58,803 nt of DNA, taken from the IMG/VR virus record IMGVR_UViG_3300042906_001392, positions 1-58,803 of that record; one strand, 5' to 3'. The position numbers were made by a program, and so were the translations under genes. The notes under the pieces were generated by a model that was given only the letters and a program-made list of their open reading frames with translations, was not told the origin of the DNA and made no database searches. Every line of letters starts with the position of its first letter. The stretch's first letter is position 1. The stretch is from a virus. This document shows positions 15,508-21,580 of the stretch, piece after piece.

Positions 15508-15945
15508 CTAGAACAAGCCCATTATTGCGTCAGCGAGTGCGCCACGAGCATTACCGTCATCGGTAATCGTTTCGTCAGGTGTGTCCGAGAAGCGCATAAC
15601 GCTAGCCCAACCGTCTTTGCCAGCAAACACCATTAGGCGTACACGCCTGCGCTGTGGGTGCTGTGAAGGTGCTACCTCGTTTTCAGGGTCATCGCTTTCG
15701 GTGATAGGTGAAGCCCAACCACAAGTGACGAGGGCAACATAATCGCTCACCTTCGCTACTGCTCGGCTGTCATCGCTGTCAAGTAGGTCGTACACATCGC
15801 CGTGTTCGCCTGCCAAGACCATAGCCACGCCTTCATCGGTTTCGTTGATAGCAAAGAACAATGCCGTTTTCAGGTCAAAGCCCCCCTCTAATTGCTCGGA
15901 GATAAGCCTCTCGGCAAACTCCGCTTTATCCAGTACATCGCTCAT
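15508..15945 (-). CDS. Hypothetical protein
   Basis: 145 residues (MSDVLDKAEFAERLISEQLEGG... VAMVLAGEHGDVYDLLDSDD). No family recognised, but the middle part HPQRRRVRLMVFAGKDGWASVMRF looks like a beta-rich globular domain. CGAAAGGA precedes the ATG at 15945. The longer frame through the promoter repeat (FCKSDIG) is rejected. Confidence 0.65.
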   Translation of the reverse strand: MSDVLDKAEFAERLISEQLEGGFDLKTALFFAINETDEGVAMVLAGEHGDVYDLLDSDDSRAVAKVSDYVALVTCGWASPITESDDPENEVAPSQHPQRRRVRLMVFAGKDGWASVMRFSDTPDETITDDGNARGALADAIMGLF

Positions 15946-15988
15946 CGGTAGTTCCTTTCGGTAGTAGTTGATTAGATAAGCACTACTC

Positions 15989-16018
15989 ACCTTAGCCAGC
16001 CCGATATCAGATTTACAA
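15989..16018 (-). promoter_or_regulatory. Repeat promoter (TTGTAA-N18-TAAGGT)
   Basis: Drives the single gene 15945-15508. Confidence 0.75.
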
Positions 16019-16064
16019 AACACGGGTAGCCGATATGAGAGCCCCGCTGGGCTAATCTCTTTGG

Positions 16065-16235
16065 GTGAACGAACTAGAGCAAGCAAGAAGCCGGGGCTTA
16101 TCAAAAAGAATTGCCGAGTTCGATATCGAGTTGTACAACCTTTGGATACAGATAAGAGCCGTAGAGGAAAGTAACGCCGAGTTCACTGCCGACAATTTGC
16201 GCAAAAGTTTCAGGGTAATAACAAAAGAGGGCTAG
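16065..16235 (+). CDS. Small plus-strand protein inside the minus-strand array
   Basis: 56 residues from GTG (MNELEQARSRGLSKRIAEF... FTADNLRKSFRVITKEG), well-formed and charged, no family recognised. It is oriented against all its neighbours. TAATCT ends six bases before the GTG, suggesting a leaderless transcript. The TAG stop lies in the left arm of a strong hairpin at 16226-16254 that can terminate from both sides. Confidence 0.5.
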   Translation: MNELEQARSRGLSKRIAEFDIELYNLWIQIRAVEESNAEFTADNLRKSFRVITKEG

Positions 16236-16254
16236 AGATTTCTCTCTAACCCTC
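16226..16254. terminator. Bidirectional hairpin AGAGGG...CCCTCT
   Basis: 13-base arms with one mismatch between the convergent genes ending at 16235 and 16274. Confidence 0.65.
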
Positions 16255-16273
16255 TTTCGGTAGGTGGATAGGA

Positions 16274-16672
16274 CTAGACCGCTTCGGCGGTTTCGGTTAC
16301 TGCGCCTTTAGCAAGGTCACGGACAACGATACGAGTGTAAGCCGATGGCTTCACACACGCAGTTTCCACTTCCTCACTGATATCGCCAGCCTTACGAGCC
16401 TTATCAAACTCCTTGACCTCAACGGCAGTCTTGGTGACTGCGCTGAAAATCTTGGCATTGACAAGTTCCGAAAGTGTTGCGACATCAAAGTTGCGACGAA
16501 TTGCCTCAACAAGTTGTACGCACTTGTCGTTCACTTCCCAAGAGTTCACGCCTGCTTCGGCGTACGCTTCTGAAAGCAATTCCTTCGCAACTGCGACGGC
16601 TTTCTCGGCAGAGGCGAGAGCCTCAACGGCACTCACATACTGACGAGCAACGGCAGAAAGTTGCTTGGACAT
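16274..16672 (-). CDS. Hypothetical helical protein
   Basis: 132 residues, alanine-rich and helical (YVSAVEALASAEKAVAVAKELLSEAYAEAG), resembling a coiled coil, no family recognised. GGGGGTG precedes the ATG at 16672. The long upstream frame that crosses the promoter repeat is rejected. Confidence 0.65.
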   Translation of the reverse strand: MSKQLSAVARQYVSAVEALASAEKAVAVAKELLSEAYAEAGVNSWEVNDKCVQLVEAIRRNFDVATLSELVNAKIFSAVTKTAVEVKEFDKARKAGDISEEVETACVKPSAYTRIVVRDLAKGAVTETAEAV

Positions 16673-16712
16673 ATTTTGTTCACCCCCTTCGGTGTCTGTA
16701 GTAGGTAGTACC

Positions 16713-16742
16713 ACTATATACCACCCGATATCAGATTTACAA
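16713..16742 (-). promoter_or_regulatory. Repeat promoter (TTGTAA-N18-TATAGT)
   Basis: Strong -10. Drives 16672-16274. Confidence 0.75.
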
Positions 16743-16762
16743 AATCGCTTGACGAAGTACAG

Positions 16763-16801
16763 AGCCCCGTCTTTGCCTTTGTTTGGTTGGTTTGCGGGGC
16801 T
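16763..16801. terminator. AGCCCCG / CGGGGCT hairpin
   Basis: 7-bp stem followed by TTTT. A second stem AGAGGGG/CCCCTCT follows at 16821-16846. Confidence 0.65.
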
Positions 16802-16870
16802 TTTGGGCGCACGAAAAAAAAGAGGGGCAGGTTTCCCCACCCCTCTCTCCTTTTCGGTAGCCAGTTGTGA

Positions 16871-17293
16871 CTAGAGGTACTCCGACACCGACTTGAGAGT
16901 AGATGCGCTCACATACTCTTGGTCAGTCATCTTGAGGACACGGATTGCCTGCTTGATTTCGTCAGTCTCGCGCTCGTACCTGTGTTCAGGGTATGTATCA
17001 ACCTGTGTAGGTTCGGTTGGGAGTGCTGACTTTGGCAACTCCATAGTGACGCTGAACTCCACCGTCTTGCTCTTGGAGTTGCTGGAATACCAACGCTGAC
17101 GGCTTGCGTCAGTTATCACGCCCTTGCTCTTGACGAGTTTGAGGATAGCCAAGTTGTAGGCTTCCTTTTCCTTCTCAAAACGGGCTTCCTCTTTTTCTTG
17201 ATTGGCGAAACGCTGTTGGCGCTCTACCAATGCTTTCTCTAGTGATGAGATGAGAGTACCCACCTTCACCTTGACGGATATTGACTTACTCAT
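16871..17293 (-). CDS. Hypothetical protein with coiled coil
   Basis: 140 residues. A predicted coiled coil (LISSLEKALVERQQRFANQEKEEARFEKEKEAY) is followed by SNSKSKTVEFSVTMELPKSALP. No family recognised. The start is supported by a CAACTACTACGAAAGG leader. Confidence 0.65.
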   Translation of the reverse strand: MSKSISVKVKVGTLISSLEKALVERQQRFANQEKEEARFEKEKEAYNLAILKLVKSKGVITDASRQRWYSSNSKSKTVEFSVTMELPKSALPTEPTQVDTYPEHRYERETDEIKQAIRVLKMTDQEYVSASTLKSVSEYL

Positions 17294-17333
17294 TATGCCC
17301 TGCCTTTCGTAGTAGTTGATTGGGGCAGTAACG

Positions 17334-17363
17334 ACATTACAACACCCGATATCAGATTTACAA
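17334..17363 (-). promoter_or_regulatory. Repeat promoter (TTGTAA-N18-TAATGT)
   Basis: Drives 17293-16871. GGTGGCGGAAAG element upstream at 17369-17383. Confidence 0.75.
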
Positions 17364-17368
17364 AGTGC

Positions 17369-17383
17369 TTTCCGCCACCGTCA
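17369..17383 (-). promoter_or_regulatory. TGACGGTGGCGGAAAG element
   Basis: Fourth element found directly upstream of a repeat promoter. Spacing to TTGTAA differs by one or two bases from the copies at 8015 and 14380. Confidence 0.4.
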
Positions 17384-17450
17384 TCTAAACACCGATACTT
17401 GACAAGCCCTCTCACACCTGCTAGCGCACCAACTTTTTTCGGCTGGTTGG

Positions 17451-17466
17451 GCGAACATATGTTCGG
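17451..17466. promoter_or_regulatory. LexA/SOS-box-like palindrome
   Basis: GCGAACATATGTTCGG with the 14-base palindrome CGAACATATGTTCG. It abuts the hairpin at 17469. Confidence 0.6.
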
Positions 17467-17468
17467 TG

Positions 17469-17500
17469 AGCCCCGGTGGGTCAGCCCGCACGGCGGGGCT
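17469..17500. terminator. AGCCCCG / CGGGGCT hairpin
   Basis: 7-bp stem downstream of the gene ending at 17556. Confidence 0.6.
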
Positions 17501-17555
17501 TATTCATAAAAAATGGCAGAGAGCTCGAAGCCCCCTGCCTAATTTTTATCGAGTG

Positions 17556-17960
17556 TCAGTCTCTCCACTCCGTGACCACTGGCGTCAAGTCCATGCTCTC
17601 TCTGCTGTTGTTTATCATGGTGCCCAACTCCAAGTCATGTGAAGCCTCTAGAGCCATGTTGGCAAAGTGTTCTGTCATGAAGTCGCTCGGAACGTCAGTG
17701 TCATAGCCTTCATCGTCAGCGATACCGACCAGCACAGCGTCACCAGCGAGAACCCTGCGGAACAACAAAGACGTGATGTTGTTTGTCGGCAGGTCAATGA
17801 GCAAGCCTTCGTCATGTACGTAGGCAGTAACGCCCATTTCCCAATCGTTCACACAGTCAAACCAGCCACCAACTAATTCGTGAATGACGGTATGCGCACC
17901 GTCACGTGGAATGTCAATAGCGGTTACTTCACCGCTTGTTTTCACGAGTACTGCTTTCAT
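17556..17960 (-). CDS. DUF3846-like protein
   Basis: 134 residues. MKAVLVKTSGEVTAIDIP, then VIHELVGGWFDCV, AYVHDEGLLIDLPTNNITS and VLAGDAVLVGIADDEG match the DUF3846 pattern, a small phage and plasmid family of unknown role related to antirestriction-like accessory genes. Only the family is recognised. A single-gene cassette with CTACGAAAGAGGG before the ATG. Confidence 0.75.
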   Translation of the reverse strand: MKAVLVKTSGEVTAIDIPRDGAHTVIHELVGGWFDCVNDWEMGVTAYVHDEGLLIDLPTNNITSLLFRRVLAGDAVLVGIADDEGYDTDVPSDFMTEHFANMALEASHDLELGTMINNSRESMDLTPVVTEWRD

Positions 17961-17989
17961 TTTTTCCCTCTTTCGTAGTAGTTGATTAG

Positions 17990-18019
17990 AGATTACAGGA
18001 ATAGATATCAGATTTACAA
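17990..18019 (-). promoter_or_regulatory. Repeat promoter (TTGTAA-N18-TAATCT)
   Basis: Drives the DUF3846-like gene. Confidence 0.75.
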
Positions 18020-18029
18020 AACAATTTGA

Positions 18030-18194
18030 TTAGTGAACTAAATTACTTTCGGGAACGATTGCGAGTGGGTCAAACTTTCCTGAACCACTTACACGAACCA
18101 AGTAACGCAGGTGATTGTCGTAACCAACAACCACTCCACTGATGATGTTCCCGTGATTGTCACGGTACGCCACCTGCGAACCCTCGTCTTTCAT
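18030..18194 (-). CDS. Small hypothetical protein, SH3-like
   Basis: 54 residues (MKDEGSQVAYRDNHGNIISGVVVGYDNHLRYLVRV). The beta-rich pattern with VAYRDNHGN and GVVVGYDNH resembles a small SH3-like barrel. AAAGGGGTG precedes the ATG at 18194. The longer frame upstream reads through the promoter. Confidence 0.6.
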   Translation of the reverse strand: MKDEGSQVAYRDNHGNIISGVVVGYDNHLRYLVRVSGSGKFDPLAIVPESNLVH

Positions 18195-18220
18195 AAGCAC
18201 CCCTTTCGTTGAGTAGTAGT

Positions 18221-18250
18221 ACCTTACAGGAACCGATATCAGATTTACAA
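18221..18250 (-). promoter_or_regulatory. Repeat promoter (TTGTAA-N18-TAAGGT)
   Basis: Consensus copy driving 18194-18030. Confidence 0.75.
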
Positions 18251-18258
18251 AAATACAT

Positions 18259-18296
18259 AGCCCCGCTAGCTTTGCGACAGGTTGTACAGCGGGGCT
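18259..18296. terminator. AGCCCCGCT / AGCGGGGCT hairpin
   Basis: 9-bp perfect stem nine bases from the repeat promoter. Confidence 0.65.
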
Positions 18297-18376
18297 TTCA
18301 TAGCGGCAAATAGATTGCGCTGCGCACCCATTACTAGAAGTGGGTTCTGTTGCCAAGCCCCACTCGGCTCCGTTTG

Positions 18377-18613
18377 TTAGACAGTGATGGTTCCACCTTC
18401 CCAAATGCCTCGGGTGCGGTGTCCTACCAGTGGATACTCATAGTTGAGGTATCCAAGTGGGTAGTCCGCAGCGAAGCGATTTGTTGCGATGACGGTCGCC
18501 ATGTCAATGCCACAGCGCTCCAAGTCACGCACAAAGGACAGAATCAGGTGTGTGTAAACCACACGCTGACGAATCATCTGTCCATCGTGGAACTGAAGAA
18601 TGCTCTTTTTCAT
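18377..18613 (-). CDS. Hypothetical protein
   Basis: 78 residues (MKKSILQFHDGQMIRQRVVYTHLILSFVRDLERCGID...), no family recognised. GGGGGTG lies four bases before ATG at 18613, preferred over the GTG two codons earlier. Its leader holds an inverted repeat GTTCGAG/CTCGAAC at 18639-18657. Confidence 0.6.
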   Translation of the reverse strand: MKKSILQFHDGQMIRQRVVYTHLILSFVRDLERCGIDMATVIATNRFAADYPLGYLNYEYPLVGHRTRGIWEGGTITV

Positions 18614-18638
18614 ATTCACCCCCTTTCAAAGAAGTGTG

Positions 18639-18657
18639 GTTCGAGCGGTTCTCGAAC
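18639..18657. promoter_or_regulatory. Inverted repeat GTTCGAG-CGGTT-CTCGAAC
   Basis: 7-bp arms just downstream of the predicted transcription start of the gene at 18613. It could be an operator or a leader hairpin. Confidence 0.45.
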
Positions 18658-18665
18658 GCAGTAGC

Positions 18666-18695
18666 ACCTTAGTAAACCCGATATCAGATTTACAA
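18666..18695 (-). promoter_or_regulatory. Repeat promoter (TTGTAA-N18-TAAGGT)
   Basis: Drives 18613-18377. Confidence 0.75.
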
Positions 18696-18730
18696 AACAG
18701 CAAGGGCGCAAATAAGCCCCGGCACAACTC

Positions 18731-18901
18731 CTACCGCATGCTCCCTGAATACATTCTGTCCTGAAGGTCTGCGAAGTGATAATCGCACAATGAAACGGTA
18801 ATAACGCCACTCTCATACTGGCGCACAGTGCCACCGCACATATCTGCGCTATCGGCATTGGTGTCGTATTCTCGGCATTGTTGGTGTGTTTGGTTATTCA
18901 T
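18731..18901 (-). CDS. Small cysteine-containing protein, near-leaderless
   Basis: 56 residues (MNNQTHQQCREYDTNADSAD... MCGGTVRQYESGVITVSLCDYH) with three cysteines and histidines that could bind metal. No ribosome site is present. The promoter's TAAGGT ends nine bases before the ATG, so the leader would be 2-3 bases. Confidence 0.55.
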   Translation of the reverse strand: MNNQTHQQCREYDTNADSADMCGGTVRQYESGVITVSLCDYHFADLQDRMYSGSMR

Positions 18902-18910
18902 AGTGATATG

Positions 18911-18940
18911 ACCTTATCAAACTAGATATCAGATTTCCAA
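18911..18940 (-). promoter_or_regulatory. Repeat-promoter variant (TTGGAA-N18-TAAGGT)
   Basis: TTGGAAATCTGATATC, a single change in the -35. Drives the leaderless gene at 18901. Confidence 0.7.
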
Positions 18941-18951
18941 ATTGAACAATA

Positions 18952-18996
18952 AGCCCCGGCATTAGGAGAAAGCAATACCTCTAATGAGGCGGGGCT
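18952..18996. terminator. AGCCCCG / CGGGGCT hairpin with ATTAG inner pairing
   Basis: Stem of 7 bp plus an inner ATTAG/CTAAT pairing. Confidence 0.6.
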
Positions 18997-19059
18997 CCTG
19001 GCCAAATAAGTGACGCAGGTTTCCCCACGCCACCTAATCGGTTGAACTTGCTTCGCTGA

Positions 19060-19362
19060 TTATTCCTCGTAGCGAAGGTCGTAATCCTCAATGTCGTCAC
19101 ACCATGCGCCAAGGTGGTGAGATTCAATGATTGCCCATGCAGGCGCACTCGTCTTACCCTTCCACGACACACCTTCAGGCAATTCAATGAGTTCATCCCC
19201 ACTGAAGTCTGCGTTGTAACTGTCAATTGCTTGAATGCACACTGGCACCATTGACAATGGCACTGGCGGGTAGTGATTACTCCGCAGGTGGATTGCTAGG
19301 GCTGTATCCAGTGATAGGCCCATGTCGTTGTCGGCTAGTTCGCTTGCTAACTGATTACCCAT
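19060..19362 (-). CDS. Conserved phage protein (HLRSNHYPPVP family)
   Basis: 100 residues. The central ALAIHLRSNHYPPVPLSMVP followed by VCIQAIDSYN is a pattern seen in actinophage proteins of unknown role. GGGGGC precedes the ATG. Its leader is unusually long and structured (19396-19466). Confidence 0.65.
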   Translation of the reverse strand: MGNQLASELADNDMGLSLDTALAIHLRSNHYPPVPLSMVPVCIQAIDSYNADFSGDELIELPEGVSWKGKTSAPAWAIIESHHLGAWCDDIEDYDLRYEE

Positions 19363-19395
19363 TATTTGCCCCCTTCAGGACTAGTAGTAGTGAAG

Positions 19396-19466
19396 TTGGT
19401 GGGAGCCTGTCGGGGGACATTTCCATCCCCCGATTAGCGTTATAGGACACTCTTCAGTCCCACCAA
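19396..19466 (-). ncRNA. Structured leader with nested hairpins
   Basis: TTGGTGGGA pairs with TCCCACCAA (9 bp), enclosing CGGGGGA/TCCCCCG (7 bp). It lies between the promoter at 19475 and the gene starting at 19362, in the transcribed leader. It could be a cis-regulatory RNA. An overlapping short frame (CPITLIGGWKCPPTGSHQ) is also possible. Candidate only. Confidence 0.4.
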
Positions 19467-19474
19467 CAGTAAAC

Positions 19475-19504
19475 ACTTTACGGTATGCGATATCAAATTT
19501 ACAA
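19475..19504 (-). promoter_or_regulatory. Repeat-promoter variant (TTGTAA-N18-TAAAGT)
   Basis: Core reads ATTTGATATC instead of ATCTGATATC. Drives the structured leader and gene at 19362. Confidence 0.7.
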
Positions 19505-19545
19505 TTCACGACTGGCCACCCCTGCGCCTTCAGGAGCGTGGTTTG

Positions 19546-19588
19546 AGCCCCGCATACCAACTGTCTTGGGTGTTGGAGTGGCGGGGCT
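19546..19588. terminator. AGCCCCGC / GCGGGGCT hairpin
   Basis: 8-bp stem downstream of the gene ending at 19652. A further hairpin follows at about 19600-19635. Confidence 0.65.
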
Positions 19589-19651
19589 ATAAAGCCAAAA
19601 AAGTCGAGCAACCTACTGGCTGCCCGACTTCTCGGAGGGTTTTACTGGCGC

Positions 19652-19891
19652 TTACTGGCGCTGGAGTTTGTACAACTCGTAAATCCAGCCAGTGCCACCG
19701 CCGTAGTGATACTTCTCACCAACAGTGTTCTTCATTTCGTACAGCGCGTCATCCAACATGTAGATGGCTCCCTCTCCTTCTTCGCTCTCGAGATTCCTGA
19801 GCATTTCAGTCATCTCATCGAGCAAGGTCCTAAGTTCTTGGGCGATTTCCCCAACACTCTTTACCTTTTCTTCTTCCAGTATTTCGTCTAT
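19652..19891 (-). CDS. Small acidic protein, unusual start
   Basis: 79 residues (DEILEEEKVKSVGEIAQELR... GWIYELYKLQRQ), helical. AAAGGGG lies six bases before ATA at 19891, with no ATG, GTG or TTG in frame near it; the next good starts are TTG and ATG about 22-28 codons later. The start is therefore uncertain. A parS-like palindrome lies in its leader. Confidence 0.5.
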   Translation of the reverse strand: MDEILEEEKVKSVGEIAQELRTLLDEMTEMLRNLESEEGEGAIYMLDDALYEMKNTVGEKYHYGGGTGWIYELYKLQRQ

Positions 19892-19911
19892 GTCTTTCCC
19901 CTTTGTTCGAA

Positions 19912-19927
19912 TGTTCCACGTGGAACA
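19912..19927. promoter_or_regulatory. parS-like palindrome TGTTCCACGTGGAACA
   Basis: 16-bp perfect palindrome (20 bp with flanks). It differs from the general ParB site TGTTTCACGTGAAACA only at two mirrored positions. It sits about 17 bases downstream of the -10 TAGAGT, an operator-like position. Confidence 0.6.
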
Positions 19928-19943
19928 TTTCCTTACAAGACCA

Positions 19944-19973
19944 ACTCTAGTACACCTGATATCAGATTTACAA
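19944..19973 (-). promoter_or_regulatory. Repeat promoter (TTGTAA-N18-TAGAGT)
   Basis: Drives 19891-19652. The segment between -10 and palindrome is almost identical to that at 20534-20561, so the region is duplicated. Confidence 0.7.
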
Positions 19974-19984
19974 CTTCACTTTTT

Positions 19985-20030
19985 AGCCCCGTCTTGGGGC
20001 GAACATATGTTTGCAGCCGTAGGCGGGGCT
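19985..20030. terminator. AGCCCCG / CGGGGCT hairpin holding a LexA-type box
   Basis: 7-bp stem whose loop contains GCGAACATATGTTTGC at 19999-20014. Confidence 0.6.
19999..20014. promoter_or_regulatory. LexA/SOS-box-like palindrome
   Basis: GCGAACATATGTTTGC, one mismatch from symmetry, in a hairpin loop. Confidence 0.5.
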
Positions 20031-20042
20031 ATAAAACTAAAA

Positions 20043-20071
20043 TGTCGGGCAACCGATTTGGCTACCCGACA
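20043..20071. terminator. TGTCGGG / CCCGACA hairpin
   Basis: 7-bp stem three bases past the stop of the gene ending at 20075. Confidence 0.65.
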
Positions 20072-20074
20072 CTT

Positions 20075-20251
20075 TCAGTCGATTTGGATTTTGTCAAACA
20101 CTTCGGCTCGAGCATTGAGCATCGCCCAATGAAAAGCGTCCATGAAAATCTGCTGCTTCTCTGCCGACCTGAACTCTCGCTCGGCGTGGGCTCGAGCCTC
20201 GGCGGTCTTAACCGCCAAGAGCCCGACCCACCACTCGACCTTCTCGTTCAC
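20075..20251 (-). CDS. Small helical protein, GTG start
   Basis: 58 residues (MNEKVEWWVGLLAVKTAEAR... FMDAFHWAMLNARAEVFDKIQID). GTGA overlap with the stop of the gene above, so translation is coupled. Helical throughout, no family recognised. Confidence 0.55.
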   Translation of the reverse strand: MNEKVEWWVGLLAVKTAEARAHAEREFRSAEKQQIFMDAFHWAMLNARAEVFDKIQID

Positions 20252-20496
20252 CAGTTAGCCGAGTTAAACGGCTCTTTGTTTGGTTCTTTGAGCGCTCGCT
20301 CCCAGCCGTCGGCACTGCCGTACCAGTAACTTCCCTTGTAATCACTGACGATGTAGCCGAGTTTCCCTAGCACTGCTTCCTCGATTGTCTCGTCCTCGGG
20401 TTGGCTGTCGAGTATCTCGAGTAGTTCGAGTACCGCTTCCCTGATTTCATCAAGAGCCTTCGCTCCTGCTTTCCGCACCTCTACTTGACCTTCCAT
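20248..20496 (-). CDS. Hypothetical protein
   Basis: 82 residues (VEVRKAGAKALDEIREAVLELLEILDSQPEDETIEEAVLGKLGYI), helical, no family recognised. It follows the second parS-like palindrome and shares its promoter region design with the gene at 19891. Confidence 0.65.
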   Translation of the reverse strand: MEGQVEVRKAGAKALDEIREAVLELLEILDSQPEDETIEEAVLGKLGYIVSDYKGSYWYGSADGWERALKEPNKEPFNSANW

Positions 20497-20517
20497 TACT
20501 TTCCCCTTTTCTCGGAA

Positions 20518-20533
20518 TGTTCCACGTGGAACA
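20518..20533. promoter_or_regulatory. parS-like palindrome TGTTCCACGTGGAACA
   Basis: Second identical 16-bp palindrome, 606 bases from the first. Again just downstream of a -10 TAGAGT, in the leader of the gene at 20496. Confidence 0.6.
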
Positions 20534-20555
20534 TTCGGTTTTTCTTACAAGACCA

Positions 20556-20584
20556 ACTCTAGTACACCCGAAAGAGAATTGCAA
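20556..20584 (-). promoter_or_regulatory. Promoter without the repeat core (TTGCAA-N17-TAGAGT)
   Basis: Same -10 and downstream sequence as the promoter at 19944, but the ATCTGATATC core is absent and the spacer is 17. A natural core-less control for the repeat family. Confidence 0.6.
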
Positions 20585-20595
20585 CTTTTATTTAT

Positions 20596-20681
20596 AGCCC
20601 CGCAGAAGTTTTTTTCATTTAACATACAGATGACATACAGGTAACATACAAATTTTCGTCAGCAGAAGGGCAGGCGGGGCT
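20596..20681. terminator. Long AGCCCCGC / GCGGGGCT hairpin
   Basis: 8-bp stem with a 70-base loop that contains three 11-bp direct repeats at 20621-20653. Confidence 0.5.
20621..20653. repeat. Three 11-bp direct repeats (RACATACARRT)
   Basis: AACATACAGAT, GACATACAGGT and AACATACAAAT in tandem, phased at about one helical turn. Possible protein-binding array. Confidence 0.5.
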
Positions 20682-20698
20682 GTTTTGAGAAAAAAATA

Positions 20699-20757
20699 AG
20701 CCACACCAAAACTCAACGCAGGTTGAAAGGGGTAAAACGCGGAGTAATGGTGTGGCT
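20699..20757. terminator. AGCCACACCA / TGGTGTGGCT hairpin
   Basis: 10-bp perfect stem downstream of the gene ending at 20789. Confidence 0.65.
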
Positions 20758-20788
20758 ATTTATTAGTAGGTATTGCTACCCACTAAAC

Positions 20789-21043
20789 CTAGTTTGACAT
20801 TTCGTGAGTTTGCTCGTCAAACCTTCCAACTAAGTGAGGCTGTAATACCTCGTTGTATCCGTCTGCAATACTGCAAGCCTGCGAGTGAGAAACACAGGGC
20901 ATTGAGTATTGTAGGAAGTCGCTACTGTCTCCAGTAGGTGACTGAATATGAAGCATTACTGCCCAAGTAGTAGAAACCCCATAAACCTGCATTGGGTCGT
21001 GGACTACTTGTGCGCTAACGATAGAACCTTTACCTGATTTCAT
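20789..21043 (-). CDS. Hypothetical protein
   Basis: 84 residues (MKSGKGSIVSAQVVHDPMQVYGVSTTWAVMLHIQ... DGYNEVLQPHLVGRF), alpha/beta-like, no family recognised. The start at 21043 uses TAATG overlap with the gene above. Confidence 0.65.
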   Translation of the reverse strand: MKSGKGSIVSAQVVHDPMQVYGVSTTWAVMLHIQSPTGDSSDFLQYSMPCVSHSQACSIADGYNEVLQPHLVGRFDEQTHEMSN

Positions 21044-21291
21044 TACTTGCCTACCTTTCCAGTAGTGAGTGTTTGCTCTAGGACTAGCCACGAGTGACCA
21101 GAACTTGTGTTTGCGTGGATTTGGAAACTGTAAGTGTTGTAGTCGCCTACACTCTCCCAGTATTCCGAAGCCTCGTCAGTTGCCAACCAAGCCTCACACT
21201 CTTTACGAGTGTCTGCCTCAAAGGCTGGCGTGTCGCTATCTGGGAGACAGCCTGCGCTTGCCCACCAAACCTGATAAACGGTATGTTTCAT
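21043..21291 (-). CDS. Hypothetical protein
   Basis: 82 residues (MKHTVYQVWWASAGCLPDSDTPAFEADTRKECEAWL...), resembling phage proteins with a Y-x-V-W start, role unknown. AAAGGGGAAA precedes the ATG. Confidence 0.65.
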   Translation of the reverse strand: MKHTVYQVWWASAGCLPDSDTPAFEADTRKECEAWLATDEASEYWESVGDYNTYSFQIHANTSSGHSWLVLEQTLTTGKVGK

Positions 21292-21340
21292 AATTTCCCC
21301 TTTCCGAGAAACTTACGGGGATACTTTCCCCGTTGAGATA

Positions 21341-21370
21341 ACAGTACAGGACTAGATATCAGATTTACAA
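21341..21370 (-). promoter_or_regulatory. Repeat promoter (TTGTAA-N18-TACTGT)
   Basis: Drives 21291-20789. Confidence 0.7.
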
Positions 21371-21372
21371 AA

Positions 21373-21468
21373 TTACTTATTGCGCTTTATTACTGCGTAG
21401 ATATAGGTAAAGATAACGCCACTAAGAAACCCAATAATTAGCCCTTGTGTGTACATAACTGCTTGCAC
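21373..21468 (-). CDS. 31-residue single-pass membrane peptide
   Basis: From GTG at 21468: short start MQAVMYTQG, a hydrophobic helix LIIGFLSGVIFTYIYAVI, then KRNK. GGAAAG lies upstream, and a canonical promoter (TTGACA-N17-TAATTT) at 21498-21526. Such small phage membrane peptides often act on host envelope functions; here the role is unknown. Confidence 0.5.
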   Translation of the reverse strand: MQAVMYTQGLIIGFLSGVIFTYIYAVIKRNK

Positions 21469-21497
21469 GATTTTTTCTTTCCGTTGTAGGTGATACT

Positions 21498-21526
21498 AAA
21501 TTACAGGCTTGTAGTGATTATGTCAA
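21498..21526 (-). promoter_or_regulatory. Canonical sigma-70-type promoter (TTGACA-N17-TAATTT)
   Basis: Consensus -35 with 17-base spacer and no ATCTGATATC core. Serves the 31-residue membrane peptide. Confidence 0.65.
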
Positions 21527-21539
21527 GGATTTCGATATA

Positions 21540-21580
21540 GCCCCGCATATCGGGCTGAGCCCGTCTAATAGCCGGGGCTC
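21540..21580. terminator. AGCCCCG / CGGGGCT hairpin
   Basis: 7-bp stem, followed by a second stem TTTCAGCC/GGCTGAAA at 21591-21614 next to the gene ending at 21624. Confidence 0.65.

Noticed and set aside
15318-16840. Long frames running upstream of 15317, 15945 and 16672
   Set aside because: They translate the promoter repeat (FVNLIS or FCKSDIG) and hairpins. Ribosome sites support starts below the promoter.
19912-20533. A phage ParABS partition locus
   Set aside because: The parS-like sites are present but no ParA or ParB gene is in the window. Only the sites are claimed.
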